This document shows positions 36,988 to 45,652 of a stretch of DNA of 64,000 nt, in pieces. The notes below the pieces were generated by a model. It was not told the DNA's origin. It did no database searches and worked only from the letters and a program-made list of their open reading frames with translations. The stretch is from NCBI GenBank assembly GCA_000619965.1, contig KK211045.1:142720-206719 (forward strand), in the 5' to 3' direction. Each line of letters begins with the position of its first letter. The first letter of the stretch is position 1. Made by a program: the position numbers and the translations under genes. This stretch comes from Propionibacteriaceae bacterium P6A17. Lineage in GTDB: Bacteria > Actinomycetota > Actinomycetes > Propionibacteriales > Propionibacteriaceae.

Positions 36988-37969
36988 AGTGATCTCCGTG
37001 CTTTGCGTGGCGGTGGACCCCGTGCACGTAATCGTAGTGGTCGCCGTGCTGGATGATGCGAGTGGGACCGTGGGGAAGGTGGTCGTGGCCCTCCTCGCAG
37101 TCGTGCTCCGCCACCACGTGCGGGTGGCCGCCACCGTCGGCGACGTAGGCGACGAAGCGCCACGGCCTGCGCAGGTAGCGGCCGAACGCCCAGGCGAGCC
37201 CCAGCATCACGATCGCCGAGACGACGATGGTCGCGCCCGTGGCCGTGTCGAGGAAGAACGACGCGAACGTGCCGATGACCGCGGCCGCCACGCCGAAGCC
37301 CATCGCGCCGAAGAAGGTGGAGCGGAACCCGACGAAGCACTGCTGCGCCGTCGCCACCGGAATGATCATCAGCGCGGAGATGAGCAGCAGCCCCACGGTG
37401 CGCATCGAGATCGTGATCGCCACCGCCGCGAGCACGACGATGAGGAGGTTGAGCGCACGTACCCGGAGACCCAGGGTCTTGGCATGGTCCTCGTCGACGC
37501 TCACGGCGAACAGCCTGGGGGACAGGCCGATGGTGAGCGCCAGCATGACGACGGCGAGCACCACGATGACGGTGATGTCCTGTGAGGTGACGGACGTGAG
37601 GGAGCCGAAGAGGAAGCTGCCGAGCCCGGCCGCCCCCTGCCCGGCCACGCCAGCCATGAGCACCCCGGAGGCGAGGCCGCCGTAGAAGAGGATGGCCAGC
37701 CCGAGGTCGCCGGAGGCGCGCCCGCTCTGCCGCAGCAGCTCGACGATGATCGCCCCGGCCACCGCCGTCACGATGGCGACGGGCAGCGGCGCGGTGCCGG
37801 TCATCAGGGCCAGGCCGACACCCATGATGGCGACGTGGCCCAGCCCGTCGCCGAGCAGGCTGAGGCGTTTCTGGACGATGTACATGCCCACGCTGGGCGC
37901 GAGCAATCCGCTGAGGATGGCCGCCACGAGGGCGCGCTGGAAGAAGGCCAGTGCCAGGATGCCGGTCAT
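36974..37969 (-). CDS. znuB: Zinc ABC transporter permease with His-rich C-terminal tail
   Basis: Encodes 331 residues. The ABC-3 permease core has about eight membrane helices (LSLLGDGLGHVAIMGVGLAL and GLLLISALMIIPVATAQQC are typical). After the last helix there is a tail of about 60 residues containing roughly 15 His and several Asp/Glu, predicted to be cytoplasmic or at the membrane surface. Such a tail is unusual for ZnuB and may bind zinc as it enters. It is translationally coupled to znuC by a four-base overlap. Confidence 0.93.
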   Translation of the reverse strand: MTGILALAFFQRALVAAILSGLLAPSVGMYIVQKRLSLLGDGLGHVAIMGVGLALMTGTAPLPVAIVTAVAGAIIVELLRQSGRASGDLGLAILFYGGLASGVLMAGVAGQGAAGLGSFLFGSLTSVTSQDITVIVVLAVVMLALTIGLSPRLFAVSVDEDHAKTLGLRVRALNLLIVVLAAVAITISMRTVGLLLISALMIIPVATAQQCFVGFRSTFFGAMGFGVAAAVIGTFASFFLDTATGATIVVSAIVMLGLAWAFGRYLRRPWRFVAYVADGGGHPHVVAEHDCEEGHDHLPHGPTRIIQHGDHYDYVHGVHRHAKHGDHYDEH

Positions 37970-38724
37970 CGTGCCTGCTGGGAGATCGGGTCGCTGAAAC
38001 CGAAGTTGGACCGGGGCGGATCGGGATGGGGGTGGTCCTCGGATGCCTCCGCCTCGTGGTCGACATCGGTGACGCGCCCGTCGCAGAGCGTGACGCGCTT
38101 GTCGATGCGCATCGTGCCCGTCTCGTGCAGCACGACCAGCAGCGCCTTGCCGTCCTCGTGGACGAGCCCGGACAGGAGCGCGGCGAGCCCCTCCTGGGAG
38201 TGGAGGTCGACTCCGGCCATTGGCTCGTCCATGACGAACAGCTCCGGCTCGGTGCACAGGGCGCGCGCGATGAGGGTGCGCTGCTTCTGCCCTCCCGAGA
38301 GTGCGGCGAAGGGCCAGTGTGCGCGGTCTGCCAACCCGACGACCTCCAACGCGTGCGCGACGGCGCGGCGGTCGTCGGCGCGCATCGGGAGGAAGGGCCG
38401 CGTATGCGGCAGACGCCCCGACGAGACGACCTCGCGGACCGTCGCGTTGGGCAGCTGCATCCCGGAGTGCTGGGGCACGTAGCCGATGCGCCGCCACTGG
38501 CGGAACTGCCGCAGGGGAGTACCGAACAGGGCGACGTCGCCCTCCTGGAATGGCAGGAGGCCGACGATCGCGCTGATCAGCGTGGACTTTCCGGAGCCGT
38601 TGCCGCCGACGACGGCAACCGTCTCTCCGGGATCGACGGTGAGACTGACGTCGCGCAGGACGGGGTTGCCGCCCCGCGCGACGTAGAGCCTCGAAACTTC
38701 GACAAGGGGATCAGTGGCACCCAT
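37966..38724 (-). CDS. znuC: Zinc ABC transporter ATP-binding protein
   Basis: Encodes 252 residues with Walker A GGNGSGKSTL, signature LSGGQKQR and Walker B LFVMDEP. The C-terminal extension holds several His, Asp and Glu residues (VDHEAEASEDHPHPDPPR), which may touch metal. It drives the ZnuA/ZnuB importer. Its start overlaps the end of znuA by 14 bases. Confidence 0.94.
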   Translation of the reverse strand: MGATDPLVEVSRLYVARGGNPVLRDVSLTVDPGETVAVVGGNGSGKSTLISAIVGLLPFQEGDVALFGTPLRQFRQWRRIGYVPQHSGMQLPNATVREVVSSGRLPHTRPFLPMRADDRRAVAHALEVVGLADRAHWPFAALSGGQKQRTLIARALCTEPELFVMDEPMAGVDLHSQEGLAALLSGLVHEDGKALLVVLHETGTMRIDKRVTLCDGRVTDVDHEAEASEDHPHPDPPRSNFGFSDPISQQAR

Positions 38725-39712
38725 TCGCTTCCTTCAGCGCCTCGAGATTTGCGCGCATGATGGAAGGGTAGTCGGTGCCGGGCGAGTTGTCGGTCACGCC
38801 CTCCAGCGGGTCGAGGACGGCGGTCTTGAGCCCGAGGTCGCCGGCGATGGCCTTGGTGAGGTCCGGGCTCGTGAGCGTCTCGAAGAAGATCGTGGTGACC
38901 TCGTGCTCCTTGGCCAGCGCCTGGACCTCAGCGATGCGTGCGGGCGAGGGCTCGTCGTCGGGATTGATGCCGGAGATGCCGATCTCGGTGAGCCCGTACG
39001 CCTTGGCGAGGTAGTTGAACGCGGCGTGGGCGGTGATGAACTCCTTGCGCTCGCACTCGGCCAGCCCCGTGCGGTACTCCTCGTCGATCGCGGCCATCGC
39101 GTCGCCGAACTGCTTGGCGTTCGCCTCGTAGGTGGCCTTGTGCTCGGGGAACTGTTGCGCGAGCTGCGTGGCCAGCGCCTGCCCGACCTTCGCCATGCGG
39201 GTGGCGTCGAGCCAGAAGTGCGGATCGTGGTCGCCGTGGGCGTGGTCGTCGTGCGCCTCTTCTTCCGAGTGGTCGTCGTGCGCCTCTTCCGAGTGGTCGT
39301 CGTGGGCCTCCTCGGAGTGGTCGGACGCTTCGTTGGCGGGGAGCAGGTCCGCGACGGTGGCCGCGTCGAGGACGTGGTCATTGCCGGACTGGGTGACGGC
39401 CTCGTCGACGGCGGGCTGGAACTCGCTCAGGTAGACCACCATGTCGGCCGCGCCGACCTCCGCGATCTGGCTGGGCTTCAGCTCGAGGTCGTGCGATTCC
39501 TGCCCCGGTTGGGTCAGCGAGGTGACCGTCGCCGTGTCGCCGACGATCTGCTGGGCGGCGTACTCGAGGCCGTAGAAGGCGGTGACGATCGTCCGCTTCG
39601 GTTGGGCGTCTCCGGAGCTCGCTCCCTCCTGGGCGGCGGGCGCGCCGGAGCAGGCGCCGAGGGTCAGCACGGCAGCCGCGGTGAGGGGCAGAAGAGGGGA
39701 CTTGAGGTTCAT
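38711..39712 (-). CDS. znuA: Zinc-binding lipoprotein ZnuA
   Basis: Encodes 333 residues. A signal peptide with lipobox LGAC (about residue 21) anchors it outside the membrane. The cluster A-1 metal-binding fold has the His-rich loop near residues 130-165, built of EEAHDDHS repeats, followed by DPHFWLDATRM and the later His (TAHAAFNYLAKAYGL) and Asp. It captures zinc for ZnuBC. ATG 39712 follows a good promoter on the minus strand. First gene of the zinc operon. Confidence 0.95.
   Translation of the reverse strand: MNLKSPLLPLTAAAVLTLGACSGAPAAQEGASSGDAQPKRTIVTAFYGLEYAAQQIVGDTATVTSLTQPGQESHDLELKPSQIAEVGAADMVVYLSEFQPAVDEAVTQSGNDHVLDAATVADLLPANEASDHSEEAHDDHSEEAHDDHSEEEAHDDHAHGDHDPHFWLDATRMAKVGQALATQLAQQFPEHKATYEANAKQFGDAMAAIDEEYRTGLAECERKEFITAHAAFNYLAKAYGLTEIGISGINPDDEPSPARIAEVQALAKEHEVTTIFFETLTSPDLTKAIAGDLGLKTAVLDPLEGVTDNSPGTDYPSIMRANLEALKEANGCH
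39240..39323 (-). repeat. In-frame repeats coding the His-rich loop of ZnuA
   Basis: Three imperfect units of 24-27 bases code for DHSEEAHD, DHSEEAHD and DHSEEEAHD, followed by DHAHGDHD. They lie inside znuA and lengthen its zinc-capturing loop. Confidence 0.85.
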
Positions 39713-39748
39713 GAGAATGAATCTTACTTTGATTTGACGAGGGGGCAA
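39712..39748 (-). promoter_or_regulatory. znuA promoter with possible Zur site
   Basis: On the minus strand TTGCCC (39748-39743) and TAAGAT (39726-39721) are 16 bases apart. On the plus strand TGAGAATGAATCTTA (39712-39726) covers the -10 box and start codon. Its left half matches the actinobacterial Zur half-site TGAAAATGA at eight of nine bases; the right half is poor. Zur binding here is plausible only. Confidence 0.5.
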
Positions 39749-39874
39749 GTTCGGAAGGTCACAGTTACATAACTAATTCTGGAAAGTAAGTGACAAGTGG
39801 GGCGTGGAGGAGCAGAATCTGTGGCGAGGCGAAGGCCGGGTCGGCCGGGCCAACCAATGCAAAGGAGCAACCAC

Positions 39875-41200
39875 ATGCGCAAGTCCACAGCGATCCTCAG
39901 CGGGGCACTGGTCTCCGCTCTGCTGTTCACCGGCTGCCTCGGCGGCGGGAGCGGCGACGCCGGCGGCGACGCGTCCGGGGGATCGGAGCCCGCGACCGCG
40001 AAGGACACCATCCAGCTGATGTACGCCTTCTCCGGCGACCAGTCGGTCGCCTTCCAGAAGGACATGACCGCATGGGGCGACGCCAACGGCATCAAGTTCG
40101 ACTTCATCCAGTCCAACGAGTTCGAGGTCCAGATCACCTCGAAGGTGCAGTCCGGGAATGCGCCCGACATCGCGATCTTCCCGCAGCCCGGCATCCTGCG
40201 CGGCATGGCCGAGGAAGGCGATCTGGCCGAGATCGGCACGCAGGTCGACCTCGCCAAGCTGGAAGCCGACGTCATCCCGGGCTTCCTGGACGCTGCCACC
40301 GTCGACGGCAAGGTCTACGGTGCACCGATGGCCATGAACGGCAAGTCGTTCTACTGGTACAACAAGCCTGCCTTCGAGGCGGCTGGCTACACCATCCCGA
40401 AGACCCACGAGGAGCTGCTCGCGCTCGTCGACAAGATCAAGGCCGACGGCAAGACCCCGTTCTGCTACGGCATGGAGTCCGGTTCCGCCACAGGCTGGCC
40501 CGGCACCGACTGGATCGAGGACTACGTCCTGCAGACCGGCGGCATCGAGGTCTACGACAAGTGGGTCTCCGGCGAGATCAAGTTCGACAGCCCCGAGGTG
40601 CGCGAGGCCTTCGACATCTACAACCAGCTGCTCATGACCGACGGCAACGTCTACGGCGGGATCAAGAACGCCTCGTCCAATGCCTTCGCCACCGCGCTGA
40701 ACCCGATGTTCGAGGCCGAGCCGAAGTGCGTCCTCGGCAAGCAGGGCAACTTCATCACGCAGAAGGGCTTCTTCCCCGACGACGTCTTCAACGAGCTCGA
40801 CACCAAGGTGGGCATGTTCGTGACGCCGAGCGTCAAGGGCGAGACCCCGGTGCTGGGCGGCGGTGACCTCGCCGCGGCCTTCACGAAGAACGACGACAAC
40901 GTCAAGAAGGTCATGGCCTTCATGACGACGGATCCCGAATTCGGCATGGAGCAGGTCAAGACCGGTGCTTGGCTGTCCCCGCTGAAGACCTTCGACGCGG
41001 CCAACTACCCCAACGAGGTGCTCTCCGCCGTGGCGGCGTCCGTCGGTGAGGCGTCGGTGTTCCGCTTCGACGGCTCGGACCAGATGCCCGGCGCCGTCGG
41101 CTCCGGCTCGTTCTGGACCGGCATGGTGGACTACACCAGCGGCCGTAGTGACCTCGACGCGGCGCTGAAGAGCATCGACGCCGCCTGGCCGGCCAACTGA
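39875..41200 (+). CDS. Sugar-binding lipoprotein of ABC transporter (alpha-galactoside operon)
   Basis: Encodes 441 residues. The signal peptide ends in lipobox FTGC (about residue 22), followed by a Gly/Ser linker and an SBP_bac_1 fold with APDIAIFPQPG and ASGPGTDW-like sugar-binding segments. It is the first gene of a six-gene operon with two permeases, an ABM-domain protein, an alpha-galactosidase and a ROK regulator, so its ligand is probably an alpha-galactoside such as melibiose or raffinose. AAAGGAG precedes the ATG. The upstream region holds the small palindrome AGTTA-CA-TAACT (39763-39774). Confidence 0.9.
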   Translation: MRKSTAILSGALVSALLFTGCLGGGSGDAGGDASGGSEPATAKDTIQLMYAFSGDQSVAFQKDMTAWGDANGIKFDFIQSNEFEVQITSKVQSGNAPDIAIFPQPGILRGMAEEGDLAEIGTQVDLAKLEADVIPGFLDAATVDGKVYGAPMAMNGKSFYWYNKPAFEAAGYTIPKTHEELLALVDKIKADGKTPFCYGMESGSATGWPGTDWIEDYVLQTGGIEVYDKWVSGEIKFDSPEVREAFDIYNQLLMTDGNVYGGIKNASSNAFATALNPMFEAEPKCVLGKQGNFITQKGFFPDDVFNELDTKVGMFVTPSVKGETPVLGGGDLAAAFTKNDDNVKKVMAFMTTDPEFGMEQVKTGAWLSPLKTFDAANYPNEVLSAVAASVGEASVFRFDGSDQMPGAVGSGSFWTGMVDYTSGRSDLDAALKSIDAAWPAN

Positions 41201-41263
41201 CCGATGCAGTAGGGGGTGCGGCGACGATCACCGCCGCCGCACCCCATCTGCCAGGAGACGACC

Positions 41264-42256
41264 ATGGTTGAAAAGCTCGGACTCGCGGCTGGAGCAGTCG
41301 TCGTCGGCATCGTCGGCGCGATCATCCTGTTCTGGCTGCTGAACAAGGCCTGCGAGCTGCTGCCCCGCAAGTGGGAGAGCCGCATCAAGCCCTACGTGTG
41401 GCTGCTGCCCGCGTTCGCCGTGATCGGGGTGTTTCTGATCTACCCTGCGGTGGAGACCGTCATCTCCAGCTTCCGACGCGGCAAGCGCGGCAAGCTGTAC
41501 GAGTTCGTCATGTTCGACAACTACGAGCGGCTCTTCACCGACCCCAACTTCCTCAACACGCTGCTCAACAACGTGCTTTGGATCTTCGTGGCCCCCGCGC
41601 TCATCGTGGGGCTCGGACTCGCGGTCGCCGCACTGGTGGACAAGCTCAAGCCGTGGGCCGAGAAGACCGCGAAGTCCATCATCTTCCTGCCGATGGCCAT
41701 CTCGATGGTCGGCGCGGCCACGATCTGGAACCTCGTCTACGCGTGGAAGCCCGAGGGCGCGGATCAGATCGGCCTCCTCAACCAGATCATCGTCATGTTC
41801 GGCGGCGCACCGCAGACGTGGCTGCAGATCGACACCTTCAGGTTCAACACGTTCCTGCTGATGGTGGTCTACATCTGGACCCAGGTCGGCTACGCCATGG
41901 TGCTGCTCTCGGCCGCGATCAAGGGTGTGCCGGAGGACACCGTCGAGGCCGGCCGCATCGACGGTGCCAGCGAGCGGGGCATCTTCTTCCGCATCATCCT
42001 GCCGCAGGCATGGCCGACCGTCATCACGGTCTTCATCACCGTGCTCATCGGCGTGATGAAGCTGTTCGACATCGTCTACGCCATGACCAACGGCAACTAC
42101 ACCACCAACGTGTTGGGCAACTACTTCTACAACGCCCTCTTCCGGCAAGGTGATCCGGGCCTCGCGTCGGCCGTCGTGGTGATCCTCATCATCGCGGTCG
42201 TGCCCGTGCTGGTGTACCAGGTCCGGCAGTTCCGAATCCAGGAGGAGAACCGATGA
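41264..42256 (+). CDS. Sugar ABC transporter permease (MalF type) with extra N-terminal helix
   Basis: Encodes 330 residues. An additional N-terminal hydrophobic segment (about residues 5-27) precedes the usual six-helix permease, whose first helix starts near YVWLLPAFAVIGVFLIYP. The EAA loop is TVEAGRIDGASERGIFFRII (about residues 227-246). It pairs with the next permease, which overlaps it by four bases. No ATPase gene is present in the operon. Confidence 0.92.
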   Translation: MVEKLGLAAGAVVVGIVGAIILFWLLNKACELLPRKWESRIKPYVWLLPAFAVIGVFLIYPAVETVISSFRRGKRGKLYEFVMFDNYERLFTDPNFLNTLLNNVLWIFVAPALIVGLGLAVAALVDKLKPWAEKTAKSIIFLPMAISMVGAATIWNLVYAWKPEGADQIGLLNQIIVMFGGAPQTWLQIDTFRFNTFLLMVVYIWTQVGYAMVLLSAAIKGVPEDTVEAGRIDGASERGIFFRIILPQAWPTVITVFITVLIGVMKLFDIVYAMTNGNYTTNVLGNYFYNALFRQGDPGLASAVVVILIIAVVPVLVYQVRQFRIQEENR

Positions 42257-43149
42257 CCGCCGTCGCAAACAAGCCGTCGCGCGCGAAGTCGCCGTCGACG
42301 GGTTCGGTGGGTTCCCGCAAGGGCCTGTGGCTCATCGAGACCGTCGTCGTGATCCTGTGCCTCCTGTGGATCGTCCCCACGGTGGGCCTGTTCATCACCT
42401 CGCTGCGTCCGCAGGGGGAGTCGAACTCGAATGGTTGGTGGAACTTCTTCGCCAATCCGACGCAGATCACCATCGACAACTACACCGAGGTGCTCACCAC
42501 GGGCGCGATCCCGTTCGGCAATGCCTTCGTGAATTCGATCGCGGTGGCGGTGCCCGGCACCATCATCCCGATCCTGATCGCAGCGTTCGCCGCCTACGTG
42601 TTCACGTTCATGGAGTTCAAGGGCCGTGACCTGCTGTTCATCATCATCGTGGGTCTTCTCGTGGTGCCGAACCAGGTCTCCTTCGTCCCGCTGTCGATCA
42701 TCTTCCAGCAGCTCGGCCTCAACGGGCAGTTCGCCACCGTGTGGCTCGCCCACGCAGGCTTTGGCATGCCGTTGGCGGTGTACCTGCTGCGCAACTACAT
42801 GGCGACCCTGCCCAAGTCCGTCGTCGAGTCGGCGTCGATCGACGGGGCCAGCCACTGGAAGACGTTCTGGACCCTGATCCTGCCGATGTCGACTCCGGCG
42901 CTCGCGTCCTTCGCCATCTTCCAGTTCCTGTGGGTGTGGAACGACCTCCTCGTGGCGCTGATCTTCCTCGGTCAGGGCGACAATGCGGTCCTCACCATCG
43001 CGATGACCCAGCAGCTCGGCACGCGCGGTGAGAACTGGCACCTGGTGACGGCTGGAGCGTTCATCTCGATGCTGCTGCCGCTCATCGTGTTCTTCTCCCT
43101 GCAGCGGTTCTTCGTCCGCGGTCTGACCGCGGGCTCCGTCAAGGGCTGA
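42253..43149 (+). CDS. Sugar ABC transporter permease (MalG type)
   Basis: Encodes 298 residues with six membrane helices and the EAA loop VVESASIDGASHWKTFWTLI (about residues 193-212). It forms the importer with the preceding permease. Translation is coupled through an ATGA overlap. Confidence 0.92.
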   Translation: MTAVANKPSRAKSPSTGSVGSRKGLWLIETVVVILCLLWIVPTVGLFITSLRPQGESNSNGWWNFFANPTQITIDNYTEVLTTGAIPFGNAFVNSIAVAVPGTIIPILIAAFAAYVFTFMEFKGRDLLFIIIVGLLVVPNQVSFVPLSIIFQQLGLNGQFATVWLAHAGFGMPLAVYLLRNYMATLPKSVVESASIDGASHWKTFWTLILPMSTPALASFAIFQFLWVWNDLLVALIFLGQGDNAVLTIAMTQQLGTRGENWHLVTAGAFISMLLPLIVFFSLQRFFVRGLTAGSVKG

Positions 43150-43201
43150 TCCATCGGGTGGGTGTCGGCTCCGGCCGGCACCCACCCCCACGTTGCCAGT
43201 C

Positions 43202-43501
43202 ATGCACTCCATCCTGAGATTCCGCACCGACGACCCGACCTTCCCCGCCCAGGCGGAGGCCGTCGTCGCTTGGTGGTCCGGCAGGCCCGGCTGTCTCAGC
43301 CTCGAGGTCGTCCGCAGCCTCGACGACCCGGGCCTGTGGGCCATCGTCGGCCGATGGGCCGACGTCGGCTCCTACCGCCGATCCTTGGGCGGCACCGAGG
43401 CCAAGCTCATCGTCACGCCGCTGCTCGTCACCTGCATCGACGAACCGAACACCTTCCTCCCGCCGTCCGAACTGGACGGCACCCTCCACGAACCGAATTG
43501 A
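43202..43501 (+). CDS. Small ABM-fold protein (antibiotic biosynthesis monooxygenase-like)
   Basis: Encodes 99 residues. The pattern PGCLSLEVVRSLDDPGLWAI followed by GRWADVGSYRRSL and the Pro-rich end fits the dimeric alpha-beta barrel of ABM proteins, small cofactor-free oxygenases or binding proteins. It sits between permease and alpha-galactosidase genes in a sugar operon, where its role is unclear. The start may be ATG 43202 or TTG 43193. Fold assignment is by pattern only. Confidence 0.65.
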   Translation: MHSILRFRTDDPTFPAQAEAVVAWWSGRPGCLSLEVVRSLDDPGLWAIVGRWADVGSYRRSLGGTEAKLIVTPLLVTCIDEPNTFLPPSELDGTLHEPN

Positions 43502-43509
43502 GGCACCAC

Positions 43510-45651
43510 GTGCGCACCATCGCGCTTCACGGCAACGACGTCTCCCTCGTCCTCGAAGTCCCGGACGAGCGGCTCCCCGAGGTGCTCCACTGGGGGACGC
43601 CCCTGCCCGCGCTGCGGGCCGAGGACCTGGACACGATCGTGCGCACCGGCACCTACCAGGTGGGCCCGAACTGCCCCGACGACCCCCCGCACCACGCGAT
43701 CATCCCCGAGCACCGCGACGCCTGGACCGGCCGCCCGGGCCTCACGGGCTCCCGCGACGGCCTCGACTGGACTCCCGCCTGGCAGCTCGCGTCCTGCACG
43801 CTCGATGGCGCGCCCCTCGAAGCCGGCACGTCGACGGGCCCCGGGACCGTCGTGTGTCGCTACGCCAGCCCGACCAGTGGCCTGGAGCTCGGGATCACGA
43901 TCGAGATGATGTCCACCGGGCTCGTGCGCGTGCGAGCGGACGTGACCAACGTCGGTCAGGACCCCTACGAGGTGCGTGAGCTCACCGTCTCGCTGCCAGT
44001 GCCGAGGGAGGCCTCCGAGCTGCTCGACTTCGCCGGGCGCTGGGGCGTGGAGCGGGCCGCGCAGCGATCGAACTTCCCCGTGGGCCAGCACCGCCGCGAG
44101 TCGCGACGGGGCCGCACCGGCGCCGACGCGGCCTACGTGCTGCACGCGGGCACGCCCGGCTTCGGATTCCGCGACGGCGAGATCTGGTCCGTGCACACCG
44201 CCTGGAGCGGCAACCACCTCCACATCGCCGAGCACAACTCGTCGGGGCACCAGCTGCTCGCGGGCGGGGAACTGCTGCTGCCGGGCGAAGGCCGCCTCGA
44301 CGAAGGCGAACGCTACGAAACGCCGTGGGTGTACTTCAACCACGGTCGTGGCCTCGACCAGCTCGCACGCCGCCATCACCAGTTCCTGCGCGCGCAGCCG
44401 CACGCGCCGGGCGTCGAGCGTCCGGTGACCCTCAACGTCTGGGAGGCCGTCTACTTCGATCACGACGCCGCCCGGCTCATCGACCTCGCACAGCGCGCCG
44501 CCGCCCTCGGCGTCGAACGCTACGTCCTCGACGACGGCTGGTTCGGCGCGCGCCGCGACGACCACGCCGGGCTCGGCGACTGGGTCGTGTCCCCGGACGT
44601 GTGGCCCGACGGGCTGCACCCGCTCGTCGACGCGGTCAAGGGCCTGGGCATGGAGTTCGGCCTCTGGTTCGAGCCCGAGATGGTCAATCTCGACTCGGAT
44701 CTCGCACGCGCCCACCCCGAATGGATCATGCAGCCCGCGGGCCGTCTGCCGCGCGAGTCGCGGTATCAGCACGTACTCAACCTCTCGATCCCCGAGGCGT
44801 GGACGCACGTGTTCGAGCAGATGGACGCGATCCTCACCGAGTACCGCATCGACTACGTCAAGTGGGACCACAACCGGGACCTCATCGACGCGGGCACCGC
44901 GCCCACGGGCCGCGCCGCCGTCCACTCCCAGACGCAGGCCTACTACCGGCTGCTCGACGCGCTGCGCGAGCGCCACCCGGGCGTCGAGTTCGAGTCGTGC
45001 AGCTCCGGTGGAGCCCGCATCGACCTCGAGGTGATGCTGCGCGCCGAACGCGTCTGGGTCTCCGACGTCATCGACCCCCACGAGCGGCAGCGCATGTTGA
45101 CGTGGACGTCGCAGTTGCTGCCGCCCGAATTCCAGGGCAGCCACATCGCCTCGGGCCGCTCGCACAGCACCGCCAGGTGGCACGACATCGACTTCCGGGC
45201 CGCCACGGCCGTCTTCGGCCACCTCGGCATCGAGTGGGACCTCGCGCAGGCCACCGACGAGGAGCTCGCGCAGCTCGCGTGGTGGATCGATTGGTACAAG
45301 GACAACCGCGACGTCCTGCTCGGCGGCGAGCCGGTGCGGGTGGACATGCGCAACCCCAACACCTACTTCAAGGGTGTCGTCGCGCAGCGCAAGGCCATCT
45401 TCTCGCTGTCGATGCTCGAAGCGAATCCCGACGTGTCGCTGGGCCTGTTGCGCTTCCCCGGGCTGGACCCCGACGCCCGCTACGAGGTGACGGTGATCAA
45501 CCGGCAGCTCGTCCCGGACATCCACCTGGTGCCCTGGCTGGCCGACGGCGACCCCGTCGTCCTCCCCGGGAGCGTCCTCGGCACGGTGGGGCTGCGGGCG
45601 CCCCAGATGCAGCCCGACACCGCCGTCCTCTTCGAACTGACCAGGCACTGA
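43510..45651 (+). CDS. Alpha-galactosidase, glycoside hydrolase family 36
   Basis: Encodes 713 residues, full length for GH36. An N-terminal beta-sandwich is followed by the catalytic barrel with YVLDDGWFGARRDDHAGLGD, split at DDGWF, GLWFEPEMVN, and YVKWDHNRDL, in which the Asp after KW is the expected nucleophile. The region FESCSSGGARIDLE and the VSDVIDPHERQ motif hold the expected acid/base Asp. It removes alpha-linked galactose from melibiose, raffinose and related sugars. No signal peptide is visible, so it acts inside the cell on imported sugar. Confidence 0.95.
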   Translation: MRTIALHGNDVSLVLEVPDERLPEVLHWGTPLPALRAEDLDTIVRTGTYQVGPNCPDDPPHHAIIPEHRDAWTGRPGLTGSRDGLDWTPAWQLASCTLDGAPLEAGTSTGPGTVVCRYASPTSGLELGITIEMMSTGLVRVRADVTNVGQDPYEVRELTVSLPVPREASELLDFAGRWGVERAAQRSNFPVGQHRRESRRGRTGADAAYVLHAGTPGFGFRDGEIWSVHTAWSGNHLHIAEHNSSGHQLLAGGELLLPGEGRLDEGERYETPWVYFNHGRGLDQLARRHHQFLRAQPHAPGVERPVTLNVWEAVYFDHDAARLIDLAQRAAALGVERYVLDDGWFGARRDDHAGLGDWVVSPDVWPDGLHPLVDAVKGLGMEFGLWFEPEMVNLDSDLARAHPEWIMQPAGRLPRESRYQHVLNLSIPEAWTHVFEQMDAILTEYRIDYVKWDHNRDLIDAGTAPTGRAAVHSQTQAYYRLLDALRERHPGVEFESCSSGGARIDLEVMLRAERVWVSDVIDPHERQRMLTWTSQLLPPEFQGSHIASGRSHSTARWHDIDFRAATAVFGHLGIEWDLAQATDEELAQLAWWIDWYKDNRDVLLGGEPVRVDMRNPNTYFKGVVAQRKAIFSLSMLEANPDVSLGLLRFPGLDPDARYEVTVINRQLVPDIHLVPWLADGDPVVLPGSVLGTVGLRAPQMQPDTAVLFELTRH

Positions 45652-45652
45652 C

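Noticed and set aside
39240..39323. Short tandem repeats as a CRISPR-like array
   Set aside because: The repeats are in frame inside znuA, code for His-rich units, have no spacers and no cas genes are nearby.
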